From positions 1 to 64,000 of the forward strand of contig NZ_PJRN01000010.1 in assembly GCF_002930105.1 (NCBI RefSeq): a stretch of DNA of 64,000 nt, read 5' to 3'. The translations under genes were made by a program, and so were the position numbers. A model generated the notes under the pieces. The model was not told where the DNA came from and did not search any database. It worked only from the letters and a program-made list of their open reading frames with translations. Shown here piece after piece: positions 7,679-16,676 of the stretch. Positions within the stretch are counted from its first letter, which is position 1. The number at the start of each line of letters is the position of its first letter. This DNA is from Billgrantia saliphila. GTDB taxonomy: Bacteria > Pseudomonadota > Gammaproteobacteria > Pseudomonadales > Halomonadaceae.

Positions 7679-8860
7679 CTATCCGCGCGCCAGCTCACGC
7701 ATGGCGTTCTCCAACCCCTCCAGTGTCATCGGATACATTCGGTCGTCGATCAACTGACGGATCAGTTGGGTGGAGTGGGTATACTCCCAGGCACGTGGCG
7801 GCATAGGATTGAGCCACGCTAGGCGATGGAACTTGTCGACCAGACGCTTGAGCCAGACCGCGCCGGCCTCGTCGTTGAAATGCTCGACGCTGCCGCCGGG
7901 GTGTGTAATCTCATACGGCGACATGGCCGCATCGCCAACGATCACGACCTGGTAATCCGAACCGTAGGTGTGCAGCAGGTCCATGGTAGGGATGCGTTCG
8001 TTGCCACGCCTCAAGTTGTCGCGCCACACGCCTTCGTACAGGCAGTTGTGGAAGTAGTAGTGTTCCAGGTGCTTGAACTCCGATCGGGCGGCGGAGAACA
8101 GCTCCTCGCAGACGCAGATGTGATCGTCCATGGAGCCGCCCACGTCGAGGAAGAGCAGCACCTTTACCGCGTTGTGTCGCTCGGGACGCATGCGCACATT
8201 GAGCAGACCGGCATCGCGTGCGGTATCGCGAATGGTGGCGTCGACATCGAACTCCTCGGCCGCGCCCTGGCGGGCGAACTTGCGCAACCGGCGCAGCGCC
8301 ATCTTGATGTTGCGCGTACCGAGTTCGAGCGTATCGTCATAATCGCGGAAGCGGCGCTCGTCCCACACCTTGATCGCACGGCGATGGCGCGAGCCCTCCT
8401 GCCCGATGCGGATACCCTCGGGATTGTAACCGTAGGCGCCGAAGGGGCTGGTGCCACCGGTGCCGATCCACTTGTTACCGCCGGCATGGCGCGCCTTCTG
8501 CTCCTCGAGGCGCTTCTTGAAGGTCTCGATCAGTTTCTCGAGACCGCCCAGCGACTCGATCTTGGCTTTTTCCTCCTCGCTGAGCTGCTTCTCGAACTCT
8601 CGACGCAGCCAGTCATCGGGAATCAGCGCCTCAATGGCGGCATCGAGATTCTCCAGGCCGTCGAACCAGGCGGCGAAGGCACGATCGAAGCGGTCGAAAT
8701 GGCGCTCGTCCTTGACCATCACGGTGCGCGCCACCTGATAGAACGCCTCCATGTCGGCGAACACCACGCCGCGCTCCACCACCGCGTGCAGGTCTAGCAG
8801 TTCGCGTAGCGACACCGGGACGCCGGCGCGCTTGAGGGTTTCGAACAGGCCGATGAACAT
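7679..8860 (-). CDS. vWA domain (CoxE-like) protein, partner of MoxR ATPase
   Basis: 393 aa. The C-terminal half has a von Willebrand A fold with an altered MIDAS, VKVLLFLDVGGSMDDHICVCEELFSAAR (DxGGS in place of DxSxS), then a DLLHTYGSDYQVVIVGDAAMSPYEI strand region. The N-terminal half is charged and helical. It lies 3 bp downstream of the MoxR-type AAA+ gene, the standard two-gene arrangement in which the ATPase remodels a target selected through metal-dependent vWA contacts. The target is not evident from neighbours. Start ATG 8860 gives MFIGLFETLKRAGVPVSLRELLDL, conserved at the N-terminus of this family. Confidence 0.88.
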   Translation of the reverse strand: MFIGLFETLKRAGVPVSLRELLDLHAVVERGVVFADMEAFYQVARTVMVKDERHFDRFDRAFAAWFDGLENLDAAIEALIPDDWLRREFEKQLSEEEKAKIESLGGLEKLIETFKKRLEEQKARHAGGNKWIGTGGTSPFGAYGYNPEGIRIGQEGSRHRRAIKVWDERRFRDYDDTLELGTRNIKMALRRLRKFARQGAAEEFDVDATIRDTARDAGLLNVRMRPERHNAVKVLLFLDVGGSMDDHICVCEELFSAARSEFKHLEHYYFHNCLYEGVWRDNLRRGNERIPTMDLLHTYGSDYQVVIVGDAAMSPYEITHPGGSVEHFNDEAGAVWLKRLVDKFHRLAWLNPMPPRAWEYTHSTQLIRQLIDDRMYPMTLEGLENAMRELARG

Positions 8861-8863
8861 GTC

Positions 8864-9718
<855 letters not shown>

Positions 9719-9807
9719 GGTCGTGCCTCGGCGATTAGCGTCGTGTGGGGAAGTCAAACAAGTGTACGGAAGGGCGGGGTTGGGGACAAACCTGGGCGAG
9801 TCGCCGG

Positions 9808-9909
9808 TCACTCCGCATAGATCATCTTGCGCGTCATTCCCCCGTCCAACACGCAGTTCAGCTCCGTCACGAAGCCCGCCGCATCGGAGAGCAGGTAGGC
9901 TGCCTTCAT
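9808..9909 (-). pseudogene. Remnant of a short-chain dehydrogenase (C-terminal 33 codons)
   Basis: The open segment from ATG 9909 to TGA 9808 encodes AAYLLSDAAGFVTELNCV followed by LDGGMTRKMIYAE, the recognisable carboxy end of a classical SDR (SDxAGFVTG-like helix, then VDGG near the end). The Rossmann core, catalytic Tyr-Lys and everything upstream are absent. The ATG overlaps the stop of the beta-hydroxyacid dehydrogenase as ATGA, so the deletion apparently joined that gene directly to the SDR tail. It could be translated as a 33-aa peptide, but I see no reason to think it functions. Confidence 0.7.
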
Positions 9910-10787
9910 TCCTTGCGACGGTAGGCCTCCACCAGCGTGGCCGGGTCGTGCTCGGCGTGACCATGGCTCACGTGGGCCCGCATCAGCTGAGCGGCCAGTC
10001 CGCTCATGGGCGTGGCACTGCCGATGCGCTGACTCTGCGCCATGGCCATGTCGAGATCCTTAAGCAGGGTGCGAAGATGCCAGGCCGGGCTGGAGTACTC
10101 GCTCGCCGCCATGCGCGGGGTGAGGATCTGGAACGGTCGCGAATCGGCAAAGCCGCCGGCCAGCGCCTCGGTCAGGCGGCTGGCGTCCACGCCGCTGGCC
10201 TCGGCCAAGGCCACCATCTCGGCGATTACCGCCGCCTGGCAGCCGACGATCATCTGGTTGCACACCTTGGTCACCTGGCCCGCGCCCACCGGACCCATGT
10301 GCGTGACCCGCGCCGAGAGCGGGGTGAGCATGGGGCGCACGGCCTCGATGTCCGCTTCCGTGCCGCCGCACATGATGGCGAGGCTGCCCGCTTCGGCCCC
10401 CGCCACGCCGCCGGACACCGGCGCATCCACCCAGCGCATGCCACTCTCTTTTTCCAGTCGTTCGGCAAAGCCCCGCGTTGCTGCCGGATCGCTGCTGGAT
10501 AAATCGATCAGCCGCTGCGCCTTGCGTCCGTGGGCCGACACGCCGCCCTCGCCGAATACCACGCTCTCCACCACGGCGGTGTTGGCCAGGCACAGCATCA
10601 CCACGTCCACGCCTTCCACCAGCTCGCCGATGGAGTCGGCAACCGTGGCGCCGGCATCGCGCAGCGCGTTGGTCTTCTCCACGGTGCGGTTCCATACGGT
10701 CACGGCAAAGCCGGCAGCCAGCAGGCGACGCGCCATGGGATCGCCCATCAGTCCAATGCCGATGAAGCCAAGGCGGGGCTGTGTCAT
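9906..10787 (-). CDS. NAD(P)-dependent beta-hydroxyacid dehydrogenase (3-hydroxyisobutyrate / tartronate semialdehyde reductase family)
   Basis: 293 aa. The N-terminal Rossmann motif is LGFIGIGLMGDPMARRLLAAGFAVTVWNRT (about 5-34), the substrate loop is DAPVSGGVAGAEAGSLAIMCGG (about 120-141) and the catalytic Lys sits in GAGQVTKVCNQMIVG (about 168-182). The C-terminal helical domain closes the active site. Members reduce or oxidise small beta-hydroxyacids; the exact substrate cannot be read. It is preceded by about 125 bp of non-coding DNA and is followed on the same strand by an SDR remnant overlapping its stop. Confidence 0.88.
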   Translation of the reverse strand: MTQPRLGFIGIGLMGDPMARRLLAAGFAVTVWNRTVEKTNALRDAGATVADSIGELVEGVDVVMLCLANTAVVESVVFGEGGVSAHGRKAQRLIDLSSSDPAATRGFAERLEKESGMRWVDAPVSGGVAGAEAGSLAIMCGGTEADIEAVRPMLTPLSARVTHMGPVGAGQVTKVCNQMIVGCQAAVIAEMVALAEASGVDASRLTEALAGGFADSRPFQILTPRMAASEYSSPAWHLRTLLKDLDMAMAQSQRIGSATPMSGLAAQLMRAHVSHGHAEHDPATLVEAYRRKE

Positions 10788-10898
10788 GTCGTTCTCTCCA
10801 TTGAGCGGTGCGAAGCGGGAGTCTCCTAGAATGCGCGATGGAAGGGTTTTCCATCAATACCAGTACTCCGCCAGCCACCACAACAAAGAGAGAGCGAG

Positions 10899-10917
10899 CC
10901 TAACGAACATCGTTAGG
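10899..10917. terminator. Short stem-loop at the end of the DUF1206 gene
   Basis: CCTAACGA, three bases, TCGTTAGG form a perfect 8-bp stem overlapping the DUF1206 stop codon. No clear T-run follows on either strand, so termination is only a suggestion. Confidence 0.35.
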
Positions 10918-11731
10918 CGGACGGATTCACGCGACGGTAGATGGCCTCCAGAAGGCTGTAGAGACCGAAAGCGAACAAGCCGATCGCAACCAGCGCCAGG
11001 AGCCATTGGCCGAACGATTGGCTGCGCAGCGTATTGAACACTTCGGAAAGCCCACCCGCCTGGTCGGGGTCAAACTGATAAGCGGCGATGATGAAGAATG
11101 AACCGATAATCAGGAAAACCAGGCCGCGAATCACGAGGCCGAAGCGGCAGATGGGGTAGGCCCAGTGCTGGGTCCGCGGCGGCATGTCGAAGTGGCGATC
11201 GAATTGGGTCTTACAGCCCTTGATGCCATGGGCAATCCCGGCGCCTATGATGGCCAGGCCCACGGCGCCGACCAGCCATCTACCATAGGGCTGCTGCATC
11301 AACCAACTGGCCAGGCCTTCCGACCCTCCACCTGAACCGCCTGAGCTGCCACCTATCGTGAAGATCAGGCTGGCGGCAAATATCGCAAGCAGAGTATGTG
11401 TGATCGCACTCACCAGCAGGCCCGCCCGGATAGCCATCCCCTTGGCATCGGTGCCGTGGCGGTCGGTGTCCTTGATGGCCTGGGTGCAGCGCCAAATGGC
11501 GTACCCCAAGAGGCCCACGCAGATTATACCAAGGAGCAGGTTGCCCCATGGGGCGGTCATCAAACTTTCCAGTGCGCCGCGGCTGTCGGTGGTTTGGCCG
11601 CCTTGACCAAACGCCGCCAGAGCGGCAAGGCCGCCGATCAGGAGATACACGACTCCGCGGGCCGCGTAACCCCAGCGAGCGAGCAGGGTGAGGGCGTCCC
11701 CGCCATCGGGGGTGGTGGTGCTGTCCGTCAT
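10913..11731 (-). CDS. DUF1206 domain membrane protein
   Basis: 272 aa from ATG 11731, chosen because AGGAGGAG lies immediately upstream. Three DUF1206 repeats are visible, each a pair of membrane helices starting with an Arg/Tyr-rich turn: LLARWGYAARGVVYLLIGGLAA, VGAVGLAIIGAGIAHGIKGC and CRFGLVIRGLVFLIIGSFFI. The middle loop is Gly/Ser-rich (GGSSGGSGGGSEG). The family has no established function. It stands alone between a dehydrogenase and a hemerythrin gene. Confidence 0.85.
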   Translation of the reverse strand: MTDSTTTPDGGDALTLLARWGYAARGVVYLLIGGLAALAAFGQGGQTTDSRGALESLMTAPWGNLLLGIICVGLLGYAIWRCTQAIKDTDRHGTDAKGMAIRAGLLVSAITHTLLAIFAASLIFTIGGSSGGSGGGSEGLASWLMQQPYGRWLVGAVGLAIIGAGIAHGIKGCKTQFDRHFDMPPRTQHWAYPICRFGLVIRGLVFLIIGSFFIIAAYQFDPDQAGGLSEVFNTLRSQSFGQWLLALVAIGLFAFGLYSLLEAIYRRVNPSA

Positions 11732-11922
11732 GAACTCCTCCTGGCTGAGCATGGCATCGATAGACGATTGCCCAACATTCACTCTAGCAGTTCGGCGGCT
11801 TCTCCCGGCGCGGTGCGGGCGGCATGTTCAAATTGGTAGAAGCTCGGACTTTTAGCACCAATGGCATGCACGCTAAGCCACCTCGGCAGATGGGCAGGCC
11901 GGGAGAAAGCGAAGGGCGAAAT

Positions 11923-11953
11923 GCCAAGGCCCCGTCGAAAGCGGGGGCCTGGC
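11923..11953. terminator. GC-rich stem-loop downstream of the hemerythrin gene
   Basis: GCCAAGGCCCC and GGGGGCCTGGC pair around a 9-base loop, 17 bp after the hemerythrin stop read on the minus strand. The T-tail is weak (ATTTCG). Confidence 0.5.
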
Positions 11954-11970
11954 AGGTACGTGTCACGCTA

Positions 11971-12546
11971 TCAGCCCGTCGTGCGTCCGCTGAGCTTGTC
12001 GCGCAGGCGGTCGATCATGCCCACACCGGGGCCGATAGTCTTGTGGAAGAGTTCGGAGTGAGGCGCGCTGGGGTGAGGGCGGGTCGGGGCCACCTGCTTG
12101 GCGGTCTCCACTTTCCTGCCCATGTCGACGAGCTGCTCGCCGGGGATGTGCGAGCGAAGCTTCGGGAACTGGTCGCCCTCTTCGTCGCTGGCGTGGTGAC
12201 GCAGCAGGCCATCCAGTTTGCGTACGTGGTCCATGAAGACCGGATCGGAGGTGTCGGCATCCTCCAGCCGCTTCATTACCTGCACGATCTCGTCATGCTC
12301 CTGCTTGTCGTGCTGCACCTCCTCGGTGCCGTTCGGCACGTACTTCTCCATCACAGGGTAGACGTGCATCTCCTCGGCGACGGCATGGCGCATCACTTCC
12401 GCTATCAGCGTATCGGTCAGCTCGCGGCGCTGGTCGGGTTCCGGCGTATGCTGGATCCGGCCGAGCAATTCCTCCATCTCGCGATGGTCGATGGTGAGAA
12501 TGTCGACCACATCCGCAACCGATCCGCTCCTGGGATGTTCGCTCAT
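11971..12546 (-). CDS. Hemerythrin domain-containing protein
   Basis: 191 aa from ATG 12546, preceded by GGAGGAG. The four-helix bundle shows the spaced His/Glu ligands for a non-haem di-iron centre: LTIDHREMEELL, VAEEMHVYPVMEKYV, VQHDKQEHDEIVQVM and LLRHHASDEEGDQFPKL. Such stand-alone cytosolic hemerythrins bind O2 or NO and are tied to oxidative or nitrosative stress. The C-terminal 40 residues are basic and Pro-rich (RPHPSAPHSELFHKTIGPG) and lie outside the bundle. Confidence 0.9.
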   Translation of the reverse strand: MSEHPRSGSVADVVDILTIDHREMEELLGRIQHTPEPDQRRELTDTLIAEVMRHAVAEEMHVYPVMEKYVPNGTEEVQHDKQEHDEIVQVMKRLEDADTSDPVFMDHVRKLDGLLRHHASDEEGDQFPKLRSHIPGEQLVDMGRKVETAKQVAPTRPHPSAPHSELFHKTIGPGVGMIDRLRDKLSGRTTG

Positions 12547-12640
12547 GAGACTCCTCCTTTGAGTCACTTCGCCTAAGCGAATGTAGGAATCTTCACCATA
12601 GTACCGCGCCGTCCTGATAGCCAAGCGTGGCGATGCTTTC

Positions 12641-12670
12641 GACGTGACGTGACGTGACGTGACGTGACGC
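12641..12670. repeat. GACGT pentanucleotide tandem repeat
   Basis: Five perfect GACGT units are followed by a sixth GACGC, 30 bp in all, in the gap between the divergent hemerythrin and SRPBCC genes and 58 bp before the latter's start. It is a 5-bp microsatellite, so copy number could slip and alter promoter spacing. Confidence 0.9.
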
Positions 12671-12727
12671 AGTGCGGTGATCTATACAGAACGGAGCTTG
12701 CCGTAAGTGTCGACAGGAGCTGCCAAG

Positions 12728-13198
12728 ATGGATGAGTACACTGACGCAACATTCCACGAGACCGTTGTGCCCCTGTCGCGGCGCCAGGCGTTTCATTTGT
12801 TCACCGAACTGTTCGCCGACTGGTGGCCGAAGGAGTACACCTGGTCGCAGTCGGCACTGAAGACGATCGGCATCGAGCCGAAGGAGGGCGGGCGATGTAC
12901 CGAAGAAGGCCCTTACGGGTTTCAGGTGGACTGGGGGCGCGTAGTGGTCTGGGAGCCGCCCGAACGGTTGGTGCTTGCCTGGCAGATCGGCCCGAATCGT
13001 GTACCACAGCCCAATCCGGAACACGCCAGCACGGTGGAGGTGCGGTTCAGCGCTGAAGGGCCGGAGGCCACTCGGCTGACCATTGAGCATCGCGACTTCC
13101 GGCGGCATGGAGAGGGCGCGGCTGAATACCGCGATGGCATGGCGTCCGACTGGGGTTGGCCCTTCATCCTGGAGCGTTTTCGCCAGTCGTCTTATTGA
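12728..13198 (+). CDS. SRPBCC/AHSA1-family START-like protein
   Basis: 156 aa from ATG 12728 with AGGAG eight bases upstream. The helix-grip fold is recognisable from ETVVPLSRRQAFHLFTELFADWW, the PYGFQVDWGRVVVWEPPERLVLAWQIG strands and a C-terminal helix WPFILERF. AHSA1-type proteins bind hydrophobic ligands or partner proteins; no specific ligand is indicated. It is followed 45 bp later by the metallophosphoesterase gene and may be cotranscribed with it. Confidence 0.85.
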   Translation: MDEYTDATFHETVVPLSRRQAFHLFTELFADWWPKEYTWSQSALKTIGIEPKEGGRCTEEGPYGFQVDWGRVVVWEPPERLVLAWQIGPNRVPQPNPEHASTVEVRFSAEGPEATRLTIEHRDFRRHGEGAAEYRDGMASDWGWPFILERFRQSSY

Positions 13199-13243
13199 TG
13201 GAGGTTCTGGCATACCAGCAGACCTGCGAATCGGAGGGGCGAT

Positions 13244-14005
13244 ATGCGACTCAGGGTGCTTTCCGACCTGCACCTGGAACATTTCGACGAGAACCGCGAA
13301 CTGCCTGAGGTGACGGCGGACGCGGTAATCCTCGCCGGAGACATTCACCGCGAGACGAAGGGGCTGGCCTGGGCGGCGGAGCGCTTTGCCGGCCAGTCGA
13401 TCCTCTACGTGCCGGGCAACCACGAATTCTATGGCACCCGCATGCCGGCGCTACGCCGGGAACTGGCCACCGAAGCCGAGCGGCTCGGCATTCACCTGCT
13501 CGACAACCGTTCGCTGACGCTCGGTGGCGTGCGCTTTCACGGCACCACGCTGTGGACCGACTTCGCTCTCTACGCTGAAGAGCCCGACCATGACGCCGCG
13601 CTCACCGAACGTAAGGCGATCGTGCTGATGCCGGATTTCAGCATCATCGAGCAGCCGGAAGGAGGAACTTTCAGCCCGCGGGAGAGCCGGCGGCTGCATG
13701 CCGAGGCTCTGGCCTGGCTCGAGGCTGAACTGGCCCAGCCAATCGCCGGTCCGCGGGTAGTGATCAGCCATCATGCCCCGCTGGCAGCCTGCATCCCGCC
13801 GCGCTATCGAGGCGATGCATTGTCGCCGGCCTTTGCCTCGCATCTGCCGGGATGGATGGGACGCGTGGACCTCTGGATACACGGTCACGTTCATGAACCG
13901 GTGGATCTGGAGGTGGCCGGGACTCGAGTGGTGGCCAACCCCGGCGGCTATCCGAGCGAGTTCGAACCACCGCTGTTCGCGCCGGACTTAGTCATCGAAA
14001 TCTGA
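13244..14005 (+). CDS. Metallophosphoesterase
   Basis: 253 aa calcineurin-like phosphoesterase. All five metal-binding blocks are visible: SDLHLEHF (7-14), LAGDIHR, VPGNHEFY, VISHHAP and HGHVHEP near the C-terminus. It hydrolyses a phosphomonoester or phosphodiester in the cytoplasm with two divalent metals; the substrate is unknown. No signal peptide is present. Confidence 0.9.
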   Translation: MRLRVLSDLHLEHFDENRELPEVTADAVILAGDIHRETKGLAWAAERFAGQSILYVPGNHEFYGTRMPALRRELATEAERLGIHLLDNRSLTLGGVRFHGTTLWTDFALYAEEPDHDAALTERKAIVLMPDFSIIEQPEGGTFSPRESRRLHAEALAWLEAELAQPIAGPRVVISHHAPLAACIPPRYRGDALSPAFASHLPGWMGRVDLWIHGHVHEPVDLEVAGTRVVANPGGYPSEFEPPLFAPDLVIEI

Positions 14006-14125
14006 TAAAGAGAGTCGAAGCGTATCGATACGATGGGTCCTCGCATGACTCGCCCTGGCTGGACTACGAGGGGCTGTCGACCTATCAGGAGTGGCCTGAG
14101 AGGCGATAGAGACATGGCAAACTGC

Positions 14126-14157
14126 GATGCCCGGCGCCATCGCTGGCGCCGGGCATC
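14126..14157. terminator. Perfect 14-bp stem-loop, terminator downstream of nhaD
   Basis: GATGCCCGGCGCCA (14126-14139), a TCGC loop and TGGCGCCGGGCATC (14144-14157) form a perfect hairpin 14 bp after the nhaD stop. It can also serve the rightward transcript from the metallophosphoesterase. No strong T-run follows on either side. Confidence 0.65.
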
Positions 14158-14170
14158 TGTCTGTCGAATC

Positions 14171-15649
14171 TCAGCTGAAGACGTGGAAGCTGTCGGCGTT
14201 GATCCACAGGTGGACGAGAATACTGGCCACGTACCCCAGGGCGATCACCGGTGCCCAGCGCAGATGCCCCGCGAAGGTGTAGTAGCCGCGTGCCTGGCCC
14301 ATCAGCGCGACGCCAGCGGCGGAGCCGATGGAGAGCAGGCTACCGCCCACGCCGGCTGTGAGCGTGATCAGCAGCCAATCGCCGTGGGACATCTCGGGCT
14401 GCATGGTCAGCACCGCGAACATCACGGGGATGTTGTCCACCACCGCTGAAACCAGGCCCAGCGCAATGTTGGCCCAGGTGGCGTCCCAGCCGTAGAGCAG
14501 TTCCGATACCAGGCCCAGGTAGCCCAGGAAACCCAGGCCACCGACGCACATCACTACGCCGTAGAAGAACAGCAGGGTGTCCCACTCGGCCCGCGCCACG
14601 CGATTGAACACGTCGAACGGAACCACGCTGCCGAGCTGGGCCAGCCGGCGTTCGTCACCGCTGCGTGTGTAGTGCTCGCGCTTGCGCTCAAGCGACCGGG
14701 GCAGGGTGCGGCGCAGGTAGTAGCCAAAGAACTGCAGGTAGCCAAGGCCGGTCATCATGCCCAGCACCGGTGGCAGATGTAGCAGGGTGTGGCAGGCCAC
14801 GGCGGTGGCTACGGTGAGCAGGAACAGGGCGATGATACGCCGTGCGCCGCGCTTGAGATCCACCTCCTCCTCGATTCCCGCAGGCGTACGGTTGCCGATG
14901 AACAGGCTCATGGCCACCGCCGGCACCAGGAAGTTGACCAGCGAAGGCACCAGCAGGGCGAAAAATTCGTAGAACTTCAGCATACCGGCCTGCCACACCA
15001 TCAGTGTGGTGATGTCGCCGAAAGGGCTGAAGGCACCGCCGGCATTGGCTGCCACCACGATGTTGATACAGGCCAGGTTGATGAAGCGCTTGTCGCCCTC
15101 GGCGACCTTGATCACCACGGCGCACATCAGCATGGCGGTGGTCAGGTTGTCGGCCACCGGCGAGATCACGAACGCCAGGCCTCCGGTCAGCCAGAACAAC
15201 TGGCGATAGCTGAAGCCCTTGCGCACCATCCAGGCGCGCAGGGCATCGAACACGCGGCGCTCCTCCATGGCGTTGATGTAGGTCATCGCCACCAGCAGGA
15301 ACAGCATCAACTCGGCGAATTCGAGCAGGGTCTCGCGGAAGGCATGCTCCGCCTCGTCGGGCATGCCGGCCTGTACGTAAACCCAGCCGATCAGAAACCA
15401 GATGAGGCCGGCGGCGACCAGCACCGGCTTGGACTTGCGCATGTGAATCTTTTCTTCGGCCATCACCAGGGCGTAGGCGAGCACGAAAAGCGCAACGGCG
15501 ATGAAACCGACCAGCGAGTTCGTCAGAACGAGCGGTCCGGTGGCGGCCTGCGCCAGCGGGCTGGCGAGTCCGAGCAGAGGGATGAGCAGCAGGGCGCCTG
15601 GCCGGCGGAGGAACCGCGACCGGGCAGTGGCATGACAGCCGATTGACAT
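14171..15649 (-). CDS. nhaD: Na+/H+ antiporter, NhaD family
   Basis: 492 aa from ATG 15649, which has an AGGA site; an upstream ATG at 15700 lacks one. A cleavable leader (RPGALLLIPLLGLASPLAQAATGP) is followed by about a dozen membrane helices. NhaD markers include LFLLVAMTYINAMEERRVFD, FVISPVADNLTTAMLMCAVV, NANAGGAFSPFGDITTLMVW-like sequence and VVDNIPVMFAVLTM. NhaD exports Na+ or Li+ for protons at alkaline pH, typical of halophilic and marine gammaproteobacteria. It is monocistronic, with a hairpin terminator downstream. Confidence 0.93.
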   Translation of the reverse strand: MSIGCHATARSRFLRRPGALLLIPLLGLASPLAQAATGPLVLTNSLVGFIAVALFVLAYALVMAEEKIHMRKSKPVLVAAGLIWFLIGWVYVQAGMPDEAEHAFRETLLEFAELMLFLLVAMTYINAMEERRVFDALRAWMVRKGFSYRQLFWLTGGLAFVISPVADNLTTAMLMCAVVIKVAEGDKRFINLACINIVVAANAGGAFSPFGDITTLMVWQAGMLKFYEFFALLVPSLVNFLVPAVAMSLFIGNRTPAGIEEEVDLKRGARRIIALFLLTVATAVACHTLLHLPPVLGMMTGLGYLQFFGYYLRRTLPRSLERKREHYTRSGDERRLAQLGSVVPFDVFNRVARAEWDTLLFFYGVVMCVGGLGFLGYLGLVSELLYGWDATWANIALGLVSAVVDNIPVMFAVLTMQPEMSHGDWLLITLTAGVGGSLLSIGSAAGVALMGQARGYYTFAGHLRWAPVIALGYVASILVHLWINADSFHVFS

Positions 15650-15723
15650 GGTGGTATTTCCTGAGGAGGAACGGGGGAGAAAACACCGCCTATATATCAT
15701 GCCGTGTTGCGCTGCGGTATCGC

Positions 15724-15897
15724 TCAGTTAACCTTGCCCCATGCCAGTTCGGCATAAGGCGGCGAGCCTTCATCGACCGTGCCGCCGTCCTGTGTCGTGG
15801 CCTCGAAAACGTGACGATATGGTAGCTTGTAGAGGCTTTTCCTCGTCTGCGAAATGGCTTCGGAATCCAATCGAAGATAGGAGGCTTCAGCATGCAT
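15724..15897 (-). CDS. Candidate small ORF upstream of nhaD, unknown
   Basis: 57 codons starting MHAEASYLRLDSEAISQ and ending PPYAELAWGKVN. An AGGATGG element lies six bases before the ATG. The composition looks protein-like (LYKLPYRHVFEATTQDGG), but I recognise no family. It overlaps the DUF503 start by 6 bp on the other strand and lies 75 bp before nhaD. It may be a leader ORF or chance. Confidence 0.3.
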   Translation of the reverse strand: MHAEASYLRLDSEAISQTRKSLYKLPYRHVFEATTQDGGTVDEGSPPYAELAWGKVN

Positions 15898-16173
15898 ATC
15901 GCCATCCTGACCATGCGCCTTTCGCTGCCAGGCTGCGCTTCGTTGAAAGAGAAGCGTCAACGCATAGGTGGGCTGCATGAACGCTATGGACGTAACCCGG
16001 CGGTGTCGGTCTGCGAGAGTGGTGATCAGGATCGACTGGAATCGAGCGAATGGACCTTCGTGGTGGTCGGCACCCAGCAGCCGAAGGTGGAATCCCTGTG
16101 TAGCGAGATCGAGGACAAGATGCAGCGTACGGTGGACGGGCGGGTGATGGAGGCGACACGAGAGTTTCTGTGA
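15892..16173 (+). CDS. DUF503 family small protein (YlxP-like)
   Basis: 93 aa with the family N-terminus MHIAILTMRLSLPGCASLKEKRQ (strand, then the SLKEKR helix) and a ferredoxin-like alternation of strands. The function is unclear; relatives in Gram-positive bacteria lie in ribosome-maturation operons. It is a lone gene here, divergent from nhaD. Confidence 0.8.
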   Translation: MHIAILTMRLSLPGCASLKEKRQRIGGLHERYGRNPAVSVCESGDQDRLESSEWTFVVVGTQQPKVESLCSEIEDKMQRTVDGRVMEATREFL

Positions 16174-16420
16174 TGCTCCATTCGTTACTGCAGTGCATCA
16201 AGAGAAGGCATGGGAGGCTCGATTGCGCTGCACTGGTGCAAGGACGGCGGGGCGAGGGTAAGGGGCTATTGGTGTCGGATGGCGAGGAAATATGCTAGCC
16301 ATTTGATATAAAAGGTAAAAAAGAAAATTGGCGCGGTAATCGCAATAGACAGGACAAACGGTGACGGCAGGAAGCCGACCACCGTCTCCCGATCAAGTCG
16401 CCATGGCCGCTCGACTGGCC

Positions 16421-16480
16421 GGCGATAACCCGAGTGAGCTGGCGTGCTCCACCTGGTCCCCTTCGGGGGACCTTTTTTAT
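16421..16480 (+). ncRNA. Putative sRNA 3' module, copy 1 (conserved block plus UUCG terminator)
   Basis: A 36-nt block (16421-16456), starting GGCGATAACCCGAGTGAGCT and ending GTGCTCCACCTGG, runs straight into GGTCCCC-TTCG-GGGGACC-TTTTTTAT (16455-16480), a textbook intrinsic terminator with a UUCG tetraloop. The block recurs exactly 200 bp downstream. The C-rich stretch CUCCACCU is complementary to Shine-Dalgarno-type sequences. The 5' end of the transcript is not determined; the A-rich block at 16300-16327 may be a promoter. Confidence 0.5.
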
Positions 16481-16620
16481 TGGCTTACCTGGCGGGGCCG
16501 TTAAGCTTCTCGCAAGGAAAGATAAAGCCTGTTGCTGTTTTTCTTGCAGGCCTTGGCTGACAAGCGTTCTGTGATTGTTGGTGCGGCATTCGCTTGGGGT
16601 GCTATTCGAACAGGATAGCG

Positions 16621-16676
16621 GGCGATTTACCGAATGAGCTGGCGTGCTCCACCTGGCCCCTGCAGGGCCTTTGTTG
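16621..16676 (+). ncRNA. Putative sRNA 3' module, copy 2
   Basis: The block at 16621-16656 matches copy 1 at 32 of 36 positions with no gaps, including an identical 22-nt core that begins TGAGCTGGCG and ends CTCCACCTGG. It is followed by GGCCC-CTGCA-GGGCC-TTTGTTGTT (16655-16675), a weaker terminator than in copy 1. Outside the block the two copies do not resemble each other. It lies about 150 bp upstream of the patatin gene, so it could instead be a leader attenuator for that gene. Confidence 0.45.
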
